From assembly GCF_003058165.1 (NCBI RefSeq), contig NZ_QBUC01000001.1:62001-126000 (forward strand): DNA of 64,000 nucleotides, given 5' to 3'. This stretch comes from Paenisporosarcina sp. OV554. GTDB taxonomy: Bacteria; Bacillota; Bacilli; Bacillales_A; Planococcaceae. The notes below the pieces were generated by a model, which saw only the letters and a program-made list of their open reading frames with translations, had not been told where the DNA came from and searched no databases. Shown here one piece after another: positions 26,536 through 35,203 of the stretch (position 1 is its first letter; each line of letters starts with the position of its first letter). Made by a program: the position numbers and the translations under genes.

Positions 26536-27984
26536 GTGAAGACAGAAAAATGGATGCTGATGACGATTATTTTGACTCTAATTGTTAGTATGGTGTCACC
26601 GTTAACCACACAAGCAGCAGCAAAAGAAACGATAGAAGATGAAAGCATATATGATTTGTTAGTCGATCGATACTTTAATAAAACGATTGAAAATGATTTT
26701 GAAGTTGATACACAAACACCTGGAGCATTTGCAGGCGGAGATTTCATGGGAGTGGTCGAAAAACTGGATCATATTGAAAAGCTAGGTTTTACCATGATTT
26801 CTCTAGGACCAGTCTTTTCAACTGAAACCTATGACGGAAAACGTGTATTGGATTATGAGAAGTTAGAGCGACATTTTGGTACATCTAAAGAATTAAATAC
26901 GTTAATCGACAAAGTTCATCAAAAAAATATGAGTGTTATTGTTGATTTCCCAATACAAAATGTAAGTTCAAAACATGTCTTTACTTCTAATGAGGACAAT
27001 GATCCCTGGATTATAGAAAATACTGATGGGACCATTTCATTTGATTTCACGAATGAAGACGCTCAACAAGCTATTCTTAAATCTGTCTTATCATTTGTGA
27101 AACAATATAAAGTAGATGGCCTTCGACTGACGGCTATTGAAGATGTTGATACGGATTTTTTAAATACCATAATTGATGCACTTAAAGAAGAAAATGAAGA
27201 CTTTTATGTCTTAAGCAATGAACCAAGTGAAGCACAATTTGATGCTAAAGTTTCAACTGATCAAGAAGAACAGTATCGTCATGCATTTAAAACGGTTGAT
27301 AATGAAATAGAAATAGCAGTGCCATCACAAGACAAACCAGTAATACAACAAATTGATTCACTTAGTTCTCGCCGATTTACAGCAGATGCAGCAGAATCAA
27401 ATATGTTCCCACCCACTCGATTTAAAATGGCAATGGCAACAATACTATCTATTCCTGGTGTGCCATTAATGACGTATGGTTCTGAGATTGCAGTAAATGG
27501 TGAAAAACCACCGGAATCACACCCGCTATTGGATTTTAATACAGATGAAGAATTAGTTGAATTTATTGGGGATGTCCAGAAACTCCGAAATGGTTCATCG
27601 GCTCTTCGTACTGGGTCAATTGAAATGTTGCATAATGAAGCGGGATTAATGATTTATAAACGATCGAATGAAAAGGAATCTTGGATTGTGGCTATAAACA
27701 ATACAGGGGGTACTCAAAGCTTCGACTTACCAAGAGAAGTCATTGGTGATAACAAAGAGCTTACAGGCTTATTTGAAAGCGATATTTTGAGACAAAAAGA
27801 TGATGGAACTTACAAACTTGTGTTGAGTCGTGAAATTGCCGAGTTTTATTTGGTCAAAGATAAAAAAGGATTCAATAAACCCTATATGGCAGCACTAGTT
27901 CTTGTGTACGTTCTGTTTCTAGTCTTTATCTATCTTGTTTGGAAAAAAGGAAGACAAAAGAAACGTGACGAAAGTTTGAAATAA
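26536..27984 (+). CDS. Membrane-anchored GH13 alpha-amylase-like protein, catalytically degenerate
   Basis: The 482-residue secreted protein has a signal peptide (about 1-30, ending TTQAAA), a GH13 barrel, a C-terminal beta domain, and a final membrane anchor PYMAALVLVYVLFLVFIYLVW followed by lysines. The fold is clear from PGVPLMTYGSEIA, FAGGDFMGVVEKLDHIEKLG and SVIVDFPIQN. Key GH13 residues are changed. Region I has Asp 137 and Asn 142 but Val 143 for His. In region II, GLRLTAIED, Thr 199 stands where the nucleophile Asp should be. Region IV NHD is replaced around Glu 287-Ser 288. Glu 229 may be the remaining acid. It is therefore probably a binding or structural protein, not an active amylase. 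GTG 26536 follows AGGAGGAC. Confidence 0.82.
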   Translation: MKTEKWMLMTIILTLIVSMVSPLTTQAAAKETIEDESIYDLLVDRYFNKTIENDFEVDTQTPGAFAGGDFMGVVEKLDHIEKLGFTMISLGPVFSTETYDGKRVLDYEKLERHFGTSKELNTLIDKVHQKNMSVIVDFPIQNVSSKHVFTSNEDNDPWIIENTDGTISFDFTNEDAQQAILKSVLSFVKQYKVDGLRLTAIEDVDTDFLNTIIDALKEENEDFYVLSNEPSEAQFDAKVSTDQEEQYRHAFKTVDNEIEIAVPSQDKPVIQQIDSLSSRRFTADAAESNMFPPTRFKMAMATILSIPGVPLMTYGSEIAVNGEKPPESHPLLDFNTDEELVEFIGDVQKLRNGSSALRTGSIEMLHNEAGLMIYKRSNEKESWIVAINNTGGTQSFDLPREVIGDNKELTGLFESDILRQKDDGTYKLVLSREIAEFYLVKDKKGFNKPYMAALVLVYVLFLVFIYLVWKKGRQKKRDESLK

Positions 27985-28025
27985 AGAATCGCTTAATATG
28001 GTAATTAATGGATATTTTGAAGTGA

Positions 28026-28105
28026 TTCGCGCGTAGTCGACAAAATTTCGCAAGTAGTCGACAAAGAACCGCTCATAGTCGACACAAATCCGTGCTTAGA
28101 CCACA
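28026..28105. repeat. 21-bp tandem array, AGTCGAC core
   Basis: AGTCGAC recurs at 28035, 28056 and 28077, and a decayed AGACCAC at 28098, each 21 bases apart. The 14-base interval is variable (AAAATTTCGCAAGT, AAAGAACCGCTCAT). It lies between two convergent genes and is not coding. Confidence 0.88.
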
Positions 28106-28120
28106 CCACAACTATAGAAT

Positions 28121-28162
28121 AAAAAAATCGCTTGAGACTGTTAAAGTCCCAAGCGATTTTAT
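28121..28162. terminator. Bidirectional terminator between the amylase-like gene and cdr
   Basis: AAAATCGCTTGAGACT and AGTCCCAAGCGATTTT pair with one mismatch around GTTAA. T runs occur on both strands. Confidence 0.85.
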
Positions 28163-29487
28163 TTTGCTCGGTATCCCGCCATGTTCACTGGATCTTTTGG
28201 TGATGAGTATGGTGGAGCATAAGCTAATTCTAGTGCTTGTAGGTCATCCATTGTAAGACCTGCATAGATTGCAGTTGCAAGGACGTCAATCCGTTTGTCA
28301 ACGCCTTTACCGCCAACTACTTGTGCTCCTAATACTTTACGAGTTGGAGAATCATAATGAATTTTCATGAATATTTTCGCATGATCTGGATAATACCCGG
28401 CATTCGAATGTGCTGTTTGGACAACACTTTCATATTTCATATGACGTTCAATTAACGTTGCTTCATTTAATCCTGTTATTGCGACTGATTGAGTAAACAC
28501 TTTACAAATGGATGTACCAAGTAATCCTTTAAAAGGAATATTGTCGCCTGTAATATGACGAGCCACAATGTAGGCTTGACGGTGAGCTGGCCATGCCAAA
28601 GGAACGCGTTTAGCATCGCCTGTAATAAAATCGATGTTTTCTGCAGCATCACCAATTGCATAGATAGACGGATCATTTGTTTGTAAATATAGGTTTGTGA
28701 CAATTCCACGAGTTTCACCAATTGTTAACTGTGCTTTTTCTGCTAGTTCGGTACTTGGAGAGACACCGACACTCATTAAAATAAAATCAGCTTGTAGTTT
28801 TTCTCCTAAATCGAGGTCGAGGTTTTGACCATCAGCTTTGGTAATGAAATTCCCTTTAAAAAGCTTCACACCATGTTCGAGTAATTCCTTTTCCACTAGA
28901 GCAGAGCTATCGGGATCCATAATGTTCATCACCTGTGGAGATTTTTCTACTATAGATACCTTTATGCCGAGATTGGCAAGATTTTCTGCCATCTCTAAAC
29001 CAATAAATCCTGCTCCAACGATGACACAGCTTTTGGGTTGTTCCGTTTTGATATAATGATTAATTTTCTTCATATCGCTGAAGTTTCGTAATGTGAACAT
29101 TGTGGTGCTATCTAGGCCCGGTGTTTTTGGAATTATTGGCTTTCCTCCAGGTGATAATATAAGGACATCATATGATTCTTCAAAAGTCTGTTGTGTTTCT
29201 AAATTTAACACTTCAACCGTTTTTTGATTTCGATTGATGCTTATTACTCGATGTTTTAAACGAACATCAATATTTTTTTCTTTTTTAAATTTTTCAGGCG
29301 TTGCTGCAATTAGTGAACTTTCATCTGTAATCTCGCCACCGATAAAATAAGGCATTCCGCAAGCTCCATAAGACATGGTTTCATCTTGTTCATACATGAC
29401 GATTTTTGCTTCTTTATCATAATAACGAATTTGGGAAGCGACAGTAGCGCCTCCAGCAACAGCGCCAACGATAACGATTTTTTTCAT
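28159..29487 (-). CDS. cdr: CoA-disulfide reductase
   Basis: This is a flavoprotein that reduces CoA disulfide with NAD(P)H, keeping CoA as the main thiol in organisms that use it as a redox buffer. The 442-residue protein has an N-terminal FAD motif VIVGAVAGGATVA (5-17), the single active-site Cys 43 in MSYGACGMPYF, the NAD(P)H motif VIVGAGFIGLEMAENL, and a second FAD motif IYAIGDAAE. Cys 43 without a CXXC partner is the hallmark of CoADR. The C-terminal dimerisation domain is complete. It is third in a leftward operon yitU-yitS-cdr, 18 bases after yitS. Confidence 0.92.
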   Translation of the reverse strand: MKKIVIVGAVAGGATVASQIRYYDKEAKIVMYEQDETMSYGACGMPYFIGGEITDESSLIAATPEKFKKEKNIDVRLKHRVISINRNQKTVEVLNLETQQTFEESYDVLILSPGGKPIIPKTPGLDSTTMFTLRNFSDMKKINHYIKTEQPKSCVIVGAGFIGLEMAENLANLGIKVSIVEKSPQVMNIMDPDSSALVEKELLEHGVKLFKGNFITKADGQNLDLDLGEKLQADFILMSVGVSPSTELAEKAQLTIGETRGIVTNLYLQTNDPSIYAIGDAAENIDFITGDAKRVPLAWPAHRQAYIVARHITGDNIPFKGLLGTSICKVFTQSVAITGLNEATLIERHMKYESVVQTAHSNAGYYPDHAKIFMKIHYDSPTRKVLGAQVVGGKGVDKRIDVLATAIYAGLTMDDLQALELAYAPPYSSPKDPVNMAGYRAK

Positions 29488-29505
29488 GTATATACGCTCC
29501 GTTTC

Positions 29506-30360
29506 CTATGACGGTAATTGATTTGAAAAATACACACCTAATGTTCCAGGTCCAACATGGGCACCAATTACGGATCCGATTATATGAATTTCAATTTGTT
29601 TTGGATGGAATGTGTCTTCAATCATAGCTTTCATTTCAAGTGCAAATGCTTCATCATCCCCATGACTGATAGCGATGGTTTGTTCATGAAGCCTTTCGCC
29701 TCGTTCTTCCATGATTTCAAGAATACGTTTTAAGACCTTTTTACGTCCTCTTAACTTTTCAATTGGCACAAGCTTGCCGTTTTCCACGTGAAGTAGGGGC
29801 TTAATATTTAACAATCCCCCGATAATCGCACTTGTTTTCGTGACTCGTCCACCACGAGCCATGTAATCTAAATCTTCAACTGTAAATAAATGTTCCATAT
29901 GTGTAGCTTTAAAAGAAATAATTTCCACGATTCTCTCTATAGGTTCACCAAGTTGTTGTAAACGAACCGCTTCTTTTACAAGTAATCCATACCCAAGTGA
30001 GGCACATTTTGAATCAATAATGGTTAACTTTAAATTTGGAAACTCTTCTTTCACTTGATCTCGAATCATGACCGCCGTATTATGAGTTCCAGAAAGTTCA
30101 GAAGAGAAAGCGATATAAAGGCCTTCTTCTCCGGACTGTGCCATTTCTTCAAAAAGCTTCAAGAATTGTTCCGGTGATGCTTGAGAAGTTTTTGGTTGTT
30201 GTCCTTGTCGAATTTGTTCATATACTTGTGTAGAATCAATCGTCATTACATCTAAGTATTCTGTTTCACCAATATGAACCCGTAATGGAATCAATGTTAC
30301 CGGATTTTTTTCAAAATAAGATTTCGGTAAATCACAGGCACTGTCGGCAAATATTCTCAT
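29506..30360 (-). CDS. yitS: DegV-family fatty-acid-binding protein YitS
   Basis: This 284-residue DegV-fold protein binds a fatty acid and, in relatives, presents it to fatty acid kinase FakA for membrane lipid synthesis. Typical motifs are the N-terminal FADSACDLPKSYFE, SQASPEQFLKLFEE, the lipid-contact stretch FSSELSGTHNTA, and RGGRVTKTSAIIGGLLNIKP. It lies 27 bases after yitU and 18 before cdr. The neighbouring set matches B. subtilis yitS-yitU-yitV-yitW, without yitT here; a YitT relative is found at 3588 instead. The start ATG is at 30360. Confidence 0.88.
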   Translation of the reverse strand: MRIFADSACDLPKSYFEKNPVTLIPLRVHIGETEYLDVMTIDSTQVYEQIRQGQQPKTSQASPEQFLKLFEEMAQSGEEGLYIAFSSELSGTHNTAVMIRDQVKEEFPNLKLTIIDSKCASLGYGLLVKEAVRLQQLGEPIERIVEIISFKATHMEHLFTVEDLDYMARGGRVTKTSAIIGGLLNIKPLLHVENGKLVPIEKLRGRKKVLKRILEIMEERGERLHEQTIAISHGDDEAFALEMKAMIEDTFHPKQIEIHIIGSVIGAHVGPGTLGVYFSNQLPS

Positions 30361-30387
30361 CTTTTTCCCCCCCGGAAATTTCTATTT

Positions 30388-31194
30388 CTATAAGTTTAAT
30401 CGCTCTTGTAAGAATTCTGCAATACCATCTTCATTATTTGAGGCAGTTACTTCATTGGCAATGTTTTTCAGTGGTGAAATGGCATTTCCCATTGCGACAC
30501 CAGTGCCAGCATATTCAATCATTTCCAAATCATTATCTTCATCGCCAAAGGCAATAATATTTTGTTGTGGAATGTTTAAGTGTTTTGAAACGTGAGCGAG
30601 TCCAACGGCTTTATTAAGACCACTTCGTACAATTTCAATAACATGCCAAGGTGCGCCCCATCGTCTATGATCGATGACTTCAGCATGTACATCGTGAAGA
30701 TGCTGACGAATTGAAGGTACATCATGTTCATTTGCATGAATTAGTAAACTAGTCGGATCGGTTTTCAAATAATTGCGGATGTCTCCGGTTGTGACCTGTG
30801 GTTTTCCAAAGCTGAAAATATCAAGTAATTTTTCATCGTGATAATGCAGATAAACATCATCCATCACTTCTGCAATAATGTTATAAAATTTATAGTCGTG
30901 AATGGCATCGATCACTTCATTTACGATTCCAAGATTAATGGGCTCATGAATTGGCTTCCAAGTGGGATCTGTTGGGTGATGAACAAAAGCACCATTAAAA
31001 TTCACGATTGGCGTTTGCATTTTTAATTGATGGTAATAAACTTCACTTGCACGGTATGGACGTCCAGTAGCAATCATGATTTCATGACCGTGTTCTCTAG
31101 CCTTAAAAAGTGTATGTAAAGTCTTTTCTGAAATGACTTTTTCATCTGTTAATAAGGTTCCATCTAAATCTAAAACGATTAAATGAGGTTGCAT
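30388..31194 (-). CDS. yitU: Cof-type HAD-IIB hydrolase YitU
   Basis: The 268-residue haloacid dehalogenase-type phosphatase has the nucleophile motif LDLDGTLLT (Asp 9, Asp 11), motif II IATGRPYR, Lys in the SGLNKAVGL region, and motif IV FGDEDNDLEMI. Members of this class dephosphorylate flavin precursors or sugars; B. subtilis YitU acts on the riboflavin precursor ARPP. ATG 31194 is chosen over the longer frame from 31236 because GAAGGGAG precedes it at the right distance and the family starts there. It is first in the operon yitU-yitS-cdr and diverges from yitV. Confidence 0.88.
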   Translation of the reverse strand: MQPHLIVLDLDGTLLTDEKVISEKTLHTLFKAREHGHEIMIATGRPYRASEVYYHQLKMQTPIVNFNGAFVHHPTDPTWKPIHEPINLGIVNEVIDAIHDYKFYNIIAEVMDDVYLHYHDEKLLDIFSFGKPQVTTGDIRNYLKTDPTSLLIHANEHDVPSIRQHLHDVHAEVIDHRRWGAPWHVIEIVRSGLNKAVGLAHVSKHLNIPQQNIIAFGDEDNDLEMIEYAGTGVAMGNAISPLKNIANEVTASNNEDGIAEFLQERLNL

Positions 31195-31331
31195 AAATGT
31201 GGACTCCCTTCCTACTTTAGTAAAGTGTATCGTCACAACCCGCTATTAGTCAAAAAAAGGTAACTTCAATTTTGAAATTTGCCATTTGTTTTGCTAGGAT
31301 AATAAGTACACGATGCAAAGGAAGTGGAAGT

Positions 31332-32105
31332 ATGAAGGTTGAAAATGAACGGTGGGGACATATTCCACTATTACATGTATATAAAGAATCAGAAAAAGAT
31401 ATACAAGTACCTGTTGTGATTTTTCTACATGGCTTCACGAGTGCAAAAGAGCATAATTTACACTACGCCTACCAATTAGCAGAAAAAGGCTTCAGGGTTT
31501 TACTACCAGACGCCCATCTACATGGCGAAAGACAGGAACCTCTCGATGAAGTCCAATTATCATTACGATTTTGGGAAACGATATTAACTTCCATCGAAGA
31601 AATCAATATATTGAGAAATGAGCTCATTAATAGAAATATAATTTCAGGTGATACTAAGATTGGGCTTGCTGGAACTTCCATGGGCGGAATTATTACGTTA
31701 GGTTGTTTAAACGTGTACCCTTGGATCGATACTGCGGCTGTAATGATGGGGTCTCCTGGATATGTACAATTAGCCAAAGCGCAAATGTCTCAGTTTGAAT
31801 CTCGTGGCTTTAAATTGCCAATAACAGATATTGAACGTAAACAAATGTTTGAAACGTTACGTAAATTCGACATTACACTGAACCCAAATAAATTAAATGG
31901 ACGTCCTATATTTTTCTGGCATGGGATGCAAGATAATGTGGTTCCGTATGAGCCGACTTTCAACTTTTTCAATGCGTTAAAGAAATCGTACGTACATGAT
32001 CCGCAACGTTTTCAATTTATGACCGATAAAACGGCAAGCCATGCTGTTTCTAGAAAAGGGATGCTCGCATCCACGGATTTCATTGCACACTATTTGTCTG
32101 AATAA
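31332..32105 (+). CDS. yitV: Alpha/beta hydrolase (esterase) YitV
   Basis: This 257-residue serine hydrolase has the nucleophile elbow GTSMGG with Ser 116, an oxyanion loop at FLHGFTSAKEH, and catalytic His expected in KTASHAVSRKG near the C-terminus. Substrate is unknown. ATG 31332 is used because GAAGTGGAAG precedes it and the 20 residues upstream in frame are not family-like. It lies in the yitU/yitV divergent arrangement and is followed 49 bases later by yitW, as in B. subtilis. Confidence 0.86.
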   Translation: MKVENERWGHIPLLHVYKESEKDIQVPVVIFLHGFTSAKEHNLHYAYQLAEKGFRVLLPDAHLHGERQEPLDEVQLSLRFWETILTSIEEINILRNELINRNIISGDTKIGLAGTSMGGIITLGCLNVYPWIDTAAVMMGSPGYVQLAKAQMSQFESRGFKLPITDIERKQMFETLRKFDITLNPNKLNGRPIFFWHGMQDNVVPYEPTFNFFNALKKSYVHDPQRFQFMTDKTASHAVSRKGMLASTDFIAHYLSE

Positions 32106-32154
32106 GAAGCATTTGTTATGATGGACTTATACGAAAGTTGAAAGGGGTATGAAC

Positions 32155-32463
32155 ATGGAGCAAGATATGCGCGATAGCATGATGGGTGCACTAGAAAACG
32201 TGATTGACCCTGAACTAGGTATTGATATAGTAAACCTTGGCCTTGTCTATGATGTCGAGTTGACAGAAGACGGTTTTGCTGTTGTCACTATGACATTAAC
32301 ATCACTTGGTTGCCCAATGGGACCTATGATTGTCGATATGGTTAAAACTTCTTTATATGAATTACCAGAAGTAAAAGAAGTCGATGTCAAGATCGTATGG
32401 ACACCAGGTTGGTCAAAAGACAATATGTCTCGTTACGCAAAAATGGCACTAGGTGTTAGATAA
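32155..32463 (+). CDS. yitW: DUF59/MIP18-family metal-sulfur assembly protein YitW
   Basis: The protein has 102 residues and carries the DUF59 signature ENVIDPELGIDIVNLGLVY and the conserved reactive cysteine in TSLGCPMGP. DUF59 proteins (SufT, Mip18) help mature iron-sulfur proteins. ATG 32155 is seven bases after AAAGGGG; ATG 32149 is too close. A clear terminator follows. Length and motifs are intact. Confidence 0.88.
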   Translation: MEQDMRDSMMGALENVIDPELGIDIVNLGLVYDVELTEDGFAVVTMTLTSLGCPMGPMIVDMVKTSLYELPEVKEVDVKIVWTPGWSKDNMSRYAKMALGVR

Positions 32464-32474
32464 TAAACTAATAA

Positions 32475-32517
32475 TGCTCCACTTACTGTGAATTATCAGT
32501 GAGTGGAGTTTTTTTTT
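32475..32517 (+). terminator. Terminator after yitW
   Basis: CTCCACTTACTG pairs with CAGTGAGTGGAG, with one mismatch, and is followed by eight or more T. Confidence 0.9.
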
Positions 32518-32541
32518 GAATAAATGAGTGAAACCAATAAA

Positions 32542-32572
32542 AACCAAGGTGTAGCAGAATGCCAGCAAGCGA
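32542..32572 (+). repeat. Possible fragment of the structured repeat upstream of clpB
   Basis: ACCAAGGTGTAGCAGAATGC, then CAGCAAGCGAG, resembles the 3' arm of the repeats at 2791-3343 (ACCAAGGTGCAGCAGAGGCT, GCGTGCGAAGCGACC). The match is short and could be coincidence. Confidence 0.35.
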
Positions 32573-32583
32573 GTTCAATATTC

Positions 32584-32640
32584 TTTACAGATTTAATTGT
32601 GAAATCGTATAATTAACTCAAAGGTCAGAAAAGGTCAAAC
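32584..32640 (+). promoter_or_regulatory. clpB promoter with CtsR operator
   Basis: The -35 TTTACA (32584-32589), an 18-base spacer and -10 TATAAT (32608-32613) form a SigA promoter. It is followed by GGTCAGA-AAA-GGTCAAA (32623-32639), a match to the CtsR heptad repeat. The operator overlaps the expected start of transcription, so CtsR would repress and heat would induce. Confidence 0.88.
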
Positions 32641-32651
32641 TAAGGAGTGTA

Positions 32652-34775
32652 ATGAATATGCAGCAACAACAAGAACAAAAAAAACCATTAGAATTATACG
32701 GTCGTAATTTAGTGGAATTAGCTAGAAGTGGAAAGATGGACCCTGTTATCGGTCGTGACCAAGAAATACGTCATGTCATTCGAATTCTTTCAAGAAAAAC
32801 AAAAAACAATCCGGTTCTTATTGGAGAGCCAGGTGTAGGTAAAACGGCGATTGTTGAAGGATTAGCACAGCGAATCGTGCGTAAAGACGTACCAGAAGGC
32901 TTAAAAGAGCGTGATATTTATGAATTAGACATGAGTTCACTCATTGCTGGGGCAAAGTATCGTGGAGAATTTGAAGAACGCTTACAAGCGGTATTAAAAG
33001 AAGTGAAAGACAGTGAAGGGCGTATTATTCTTTTCATTGATGAAATTCATACCATTGTCGGCGCTGGCAAAACAGAAGGGGCTATGGACGCAGGGAATAT
33101 GTTAAAACCTATGTTAGCAAGAGGTGAATTGCATTGTATAGGTGCAACCACGCTTGATGAGTACCGTCTATATATCGAAAAAGACAAAGCATTAGAACGT
33201 CGCTTTCAACAAGTATTAGTTCGGGAACCTTCAGTGGAAGATACCGTATCCATATTGCGCGGATTAAAAGAACGTTTTGAATTACATCATGCGGTTCGTA
33301 TTCATGACCGTGCAATCGTCGCAGCCGCACAGTTATCGGATCGTTATTTAACAGAGCGGTTTTTACCAGATAAGGCAATTGATTTAGTCGATGAAGCTTG
33401 TGCGATGATTCGAACTGAAATCGATTCAATGCCACAAGAACTTGACGAAGTGACACGTCGGATGATGCAACTTGAAATAGAAGAGCAAGCATTAATGAAA
33501 GAAAAAGATCAAGCAAGTCAACAACGTTTAGCTAACTTGCGTAATGAGCTTGATGCTTTGAAATCTTCTACAGAATCGATGCGTAACCAATGGACGACAG
33601 AAAAAGAGTCTCTTCACCAAATTCAAAAAAAGCGCGAGATCTTAGACACATATCGTCGTGATGCAGAGATTGCTGAAAACAGTTCTGACTATAAAACAGC
33701 AGGTGAATTGCGATATGGCAAGATTCCAACACTTGAAAAAGAAATTGTAGAACTTGAAGCGGAACTTGAAGCGACTTCAGAAAATCGCTTGCTTCGCGAA
33801 GAAGTGACATCAGAAGAAATTGCTTCGATTGTGTCTCGTTGGACTGGAATTCCTGTTACGAAACTTGTCGAAGGAGAGCGTGACAAACTTCTTCGTCTGA
33901 AAGAAACATTACAAGAACGAGTAGTAGGTCAAGATCAAGCAGTCCAGTTTGTTACGGAAGCAGTTTGGAGAGCACGTGCAGGTATTAAAGATCCATCAAA
34001 ACCGATTGGTTCTTTCTTATTCCTTGGGCCAACTGGAGTCGGGAAAACAGAACTTGCGAAAGCATTAGCTGCCAACTTGTTTGATTCAGAAGATCATTTC
34101 ATTCGTATTGACATGTCTGAGTACATGGAAAAACATAGTGTGTCTCGACTTATTGGAGCACCTCCAGGATACATTGGGTACGAAGAAGGTGGCCAACTAA
34201 CGGAAATGGTTCGACGCAATCCATATTCAGTGGTCTTACTTGATGAAATTGAAAAAGCTCACCCGGATGTCGCAAATATTTTACTTCAACTTTTAGATGA
34301 TGGACGCATCACTGATAGTCAAGGACGTGTGGTCAACTTCTCTAATACTGTGGTAATTTTGACATCAAATATTGGTTCTCAATATTTACTTGAAGGTGGC
34401 GATCAAGCAGAATCATTAGTAATGTCAGCTCTTCGCTCACATTTCAAACCAGAATTATTAAACAGAATGGATGAAATCGTATTATTTCATTCGTTAAATG
34501 AATCCCACTTCACTGCAATTACAGAGAAGTATTTAGCTCAATTGGCAAACCGTTTGAAAGAACAAGAAATTAGCGTAACTTTCACATCACAATTAATTGA
34601 TTGGGTTGTACTTGAAGGAACAGATGCAACGTTTGGTGCGCGACCTTTACGTCGTTTTATCCAGCGACATGTCGAAACCGCTGTTGCAAAAGCTTTACTG
34701 GGTGGGGAATTAATCCCAGGGAGTATGATTGAAGTAACCGTTGTGAATGGTGAAGTAGAAGTATATGTGAATTAA
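32652..34775 (+). CDS. clpB: ClpB-type AAA+ disaggregase lacking the N-terminal domain
   Basis: The 707-residue Hsp100 protein begins at [25 protein letters not shown], the very start of AAA-1, so the usual 150-residue ClpB N-domain is absent. AAA-1 Walker A is GEPGVGKT and Walker B is [10 protein letters not shown] full-length coiled-coil M-domain (about 265-395, [18 protein letters not shown] to [20 protein letters not shown]) follows, and AAA-2 Walker A is GPTGVGKT. No LGF/IGF ClpP-binding loop is seen, so it should disaggregate with DnaK rather than feed ClpP. The M-domain length separates it from ClpE and ClpC. The 188-base upstream gap is too short to encode an N-domain and has no matching frame. 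The CtsR operator agrees with a heat-shock role. Confidence 0.88.
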   Translation: MNMQQQQEQKKPLELYGRNLVELARSGKMDPVIGRDQEIRHVIRILSRKTKNNPVLIGEPGVGKTAIVEGLAQRIVRKDVPEGLKERDIYELDMSSLIAGAKYRGEFEERLQAVLKEVKDSEGRIILFIDEIHTIVGAGKTEGAMDAGNMLKPMLARGELHCIGATTLDEYRLYIEKDKALERRFQQVLVREPSVEDTVSILRGLKERFELHHAVRIHDRAIVAAAQLSDRYLTERFLPDKAIDLVDEACAMIRTEIDSMPQELDEVTRRMMQLEIEEQALMKEKDQASQQRLANLRNELDALKSSTESMRNQWTTEKESLHQIQKKREILDTYRRDAEIAENSSDYKTAGELRYGKIPTLEKEIVELEAELEATSENRLLREEVTSEEIASIVSRWTGIPVTKLVEGERDKLLRLKETLQERVVGQDQAVQFVTEAVWRARAGIKDPSKPIGSFLFLGPTGVGKTELAKALAANLFDSEDHFIRIDMSEYMEKHSVSRLIGAPPGYIGYEEGGQLTEMVRRNPYSVVLLDEIEKAHPDVANILLQLLDDGRITDSQGRVVNFSNTVVILTSNIGSQYLLEGGDQAESLVMSALRSHFKPELLNRMDEIVLFHSLNESHFTAITEKYLAQLANRLKEQEISVTFTSQLIDWVVLEGTDATFGARPLRRFIQRHVETAVAKALLGGELIPGSMIEVTVVNGEVEVYVN

Positions 34776-34821
34776 AAAAACGGCCTCTCTGAAGTAGTAA
34801 CTTCAGTAGAGGCCGTTTTTA
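34776..34821. terminator. Bidirectional terminator between clpB and the yjzD-like gene
   Basis: AAAAACGGCCTCT...TGAAGT and ACTTCAGTAGAGGCCGTTTTT pair with one bulge. A and T runs flank both sides. Confidence 0.92.
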
Positions 34822-34824
34822 ATT

Positions 34825-35013
34825 TTAGTGGTTTTCGTGAACCACTGGCTCGTCTGGTAGAATTGCAGAAATTACGAAAATAAGAACTGCAAAGGCAAGC
34901 GAAAGAATTGCACCTAATTGAAAATCAAATGGTACAGCTGAAACTGAACTTACTACATAGTTAAGCGTAGTAACAAGTAGAAATGACCAAATAAATGTGA
35001 TAATAAATTTCAT
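34825..35013 (-). CDS. yjzD: YjzD-like small membrane protein (DUF2929)
   Basis: The protein has 62 residues and two membrane segments (about 3-25 and 33-52), starting MKFIITFIWSFLLVTTLNYVV. Size, composition and position upstream of fabH suggest the DUF2929 family that includes B. subtilis YjzD; function is unknown. The ribosome site GAGGTGAATC precedes ATG 35013 on the minus strand. Assignment to the family is from recall, so it is moderately sure; that it is a real gene is more certain. Confidence 0.65.
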   Translation of the reverse strand: MKFIITFIWSFLLVTTLNYVVSSVSAVPFDFQLGAILSLAFAVLIFVISAILPDEPVVHENH

Positions 35014-35127
35014 ATTGATTCACCTCGAGACAGACTATTTACTTTTATCATCATATCATATGGTTCCACTGAGAAAAAGAATCTTTTAGCATTCTCTGTA
35101 GAAGTTTGGCAAATTCATGACGATGTG

Positions 35128-35173
35128 TTGAAATATCAACAAAAATTCGTTATTATTATTACCAGGTACTAAT
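35128..35173 (+). promoter_or_regulatory. fabH promoter with FapR operator
   Basis: The -35 TTGAAA (35128-35133), a 17-base spacer and -10 TATTAT (35151-35156) are overlapped by ATTATTACC-A-GGTACTAAT (35155-35173). This is a 19-base palindrome with one mismatch that fits the FapR site ATTAGTACC-N-GGTACTAAT. FapR would block initiation unless malonyl-CoA or malonyl-ACP is bound. Confidence 0.85.
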
Positions 35174-35203
35174 ATAAGATGATAAAAGAAATGAGGGTGT
35201 CTC

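Noticed and set aside
32652-34775. Annotation as ClpE or ClpC
   Set aside because: There is no zinc finger or ClpC N-domain, the M-domain is full ClpB length, and no ClpP-binding loop is present.
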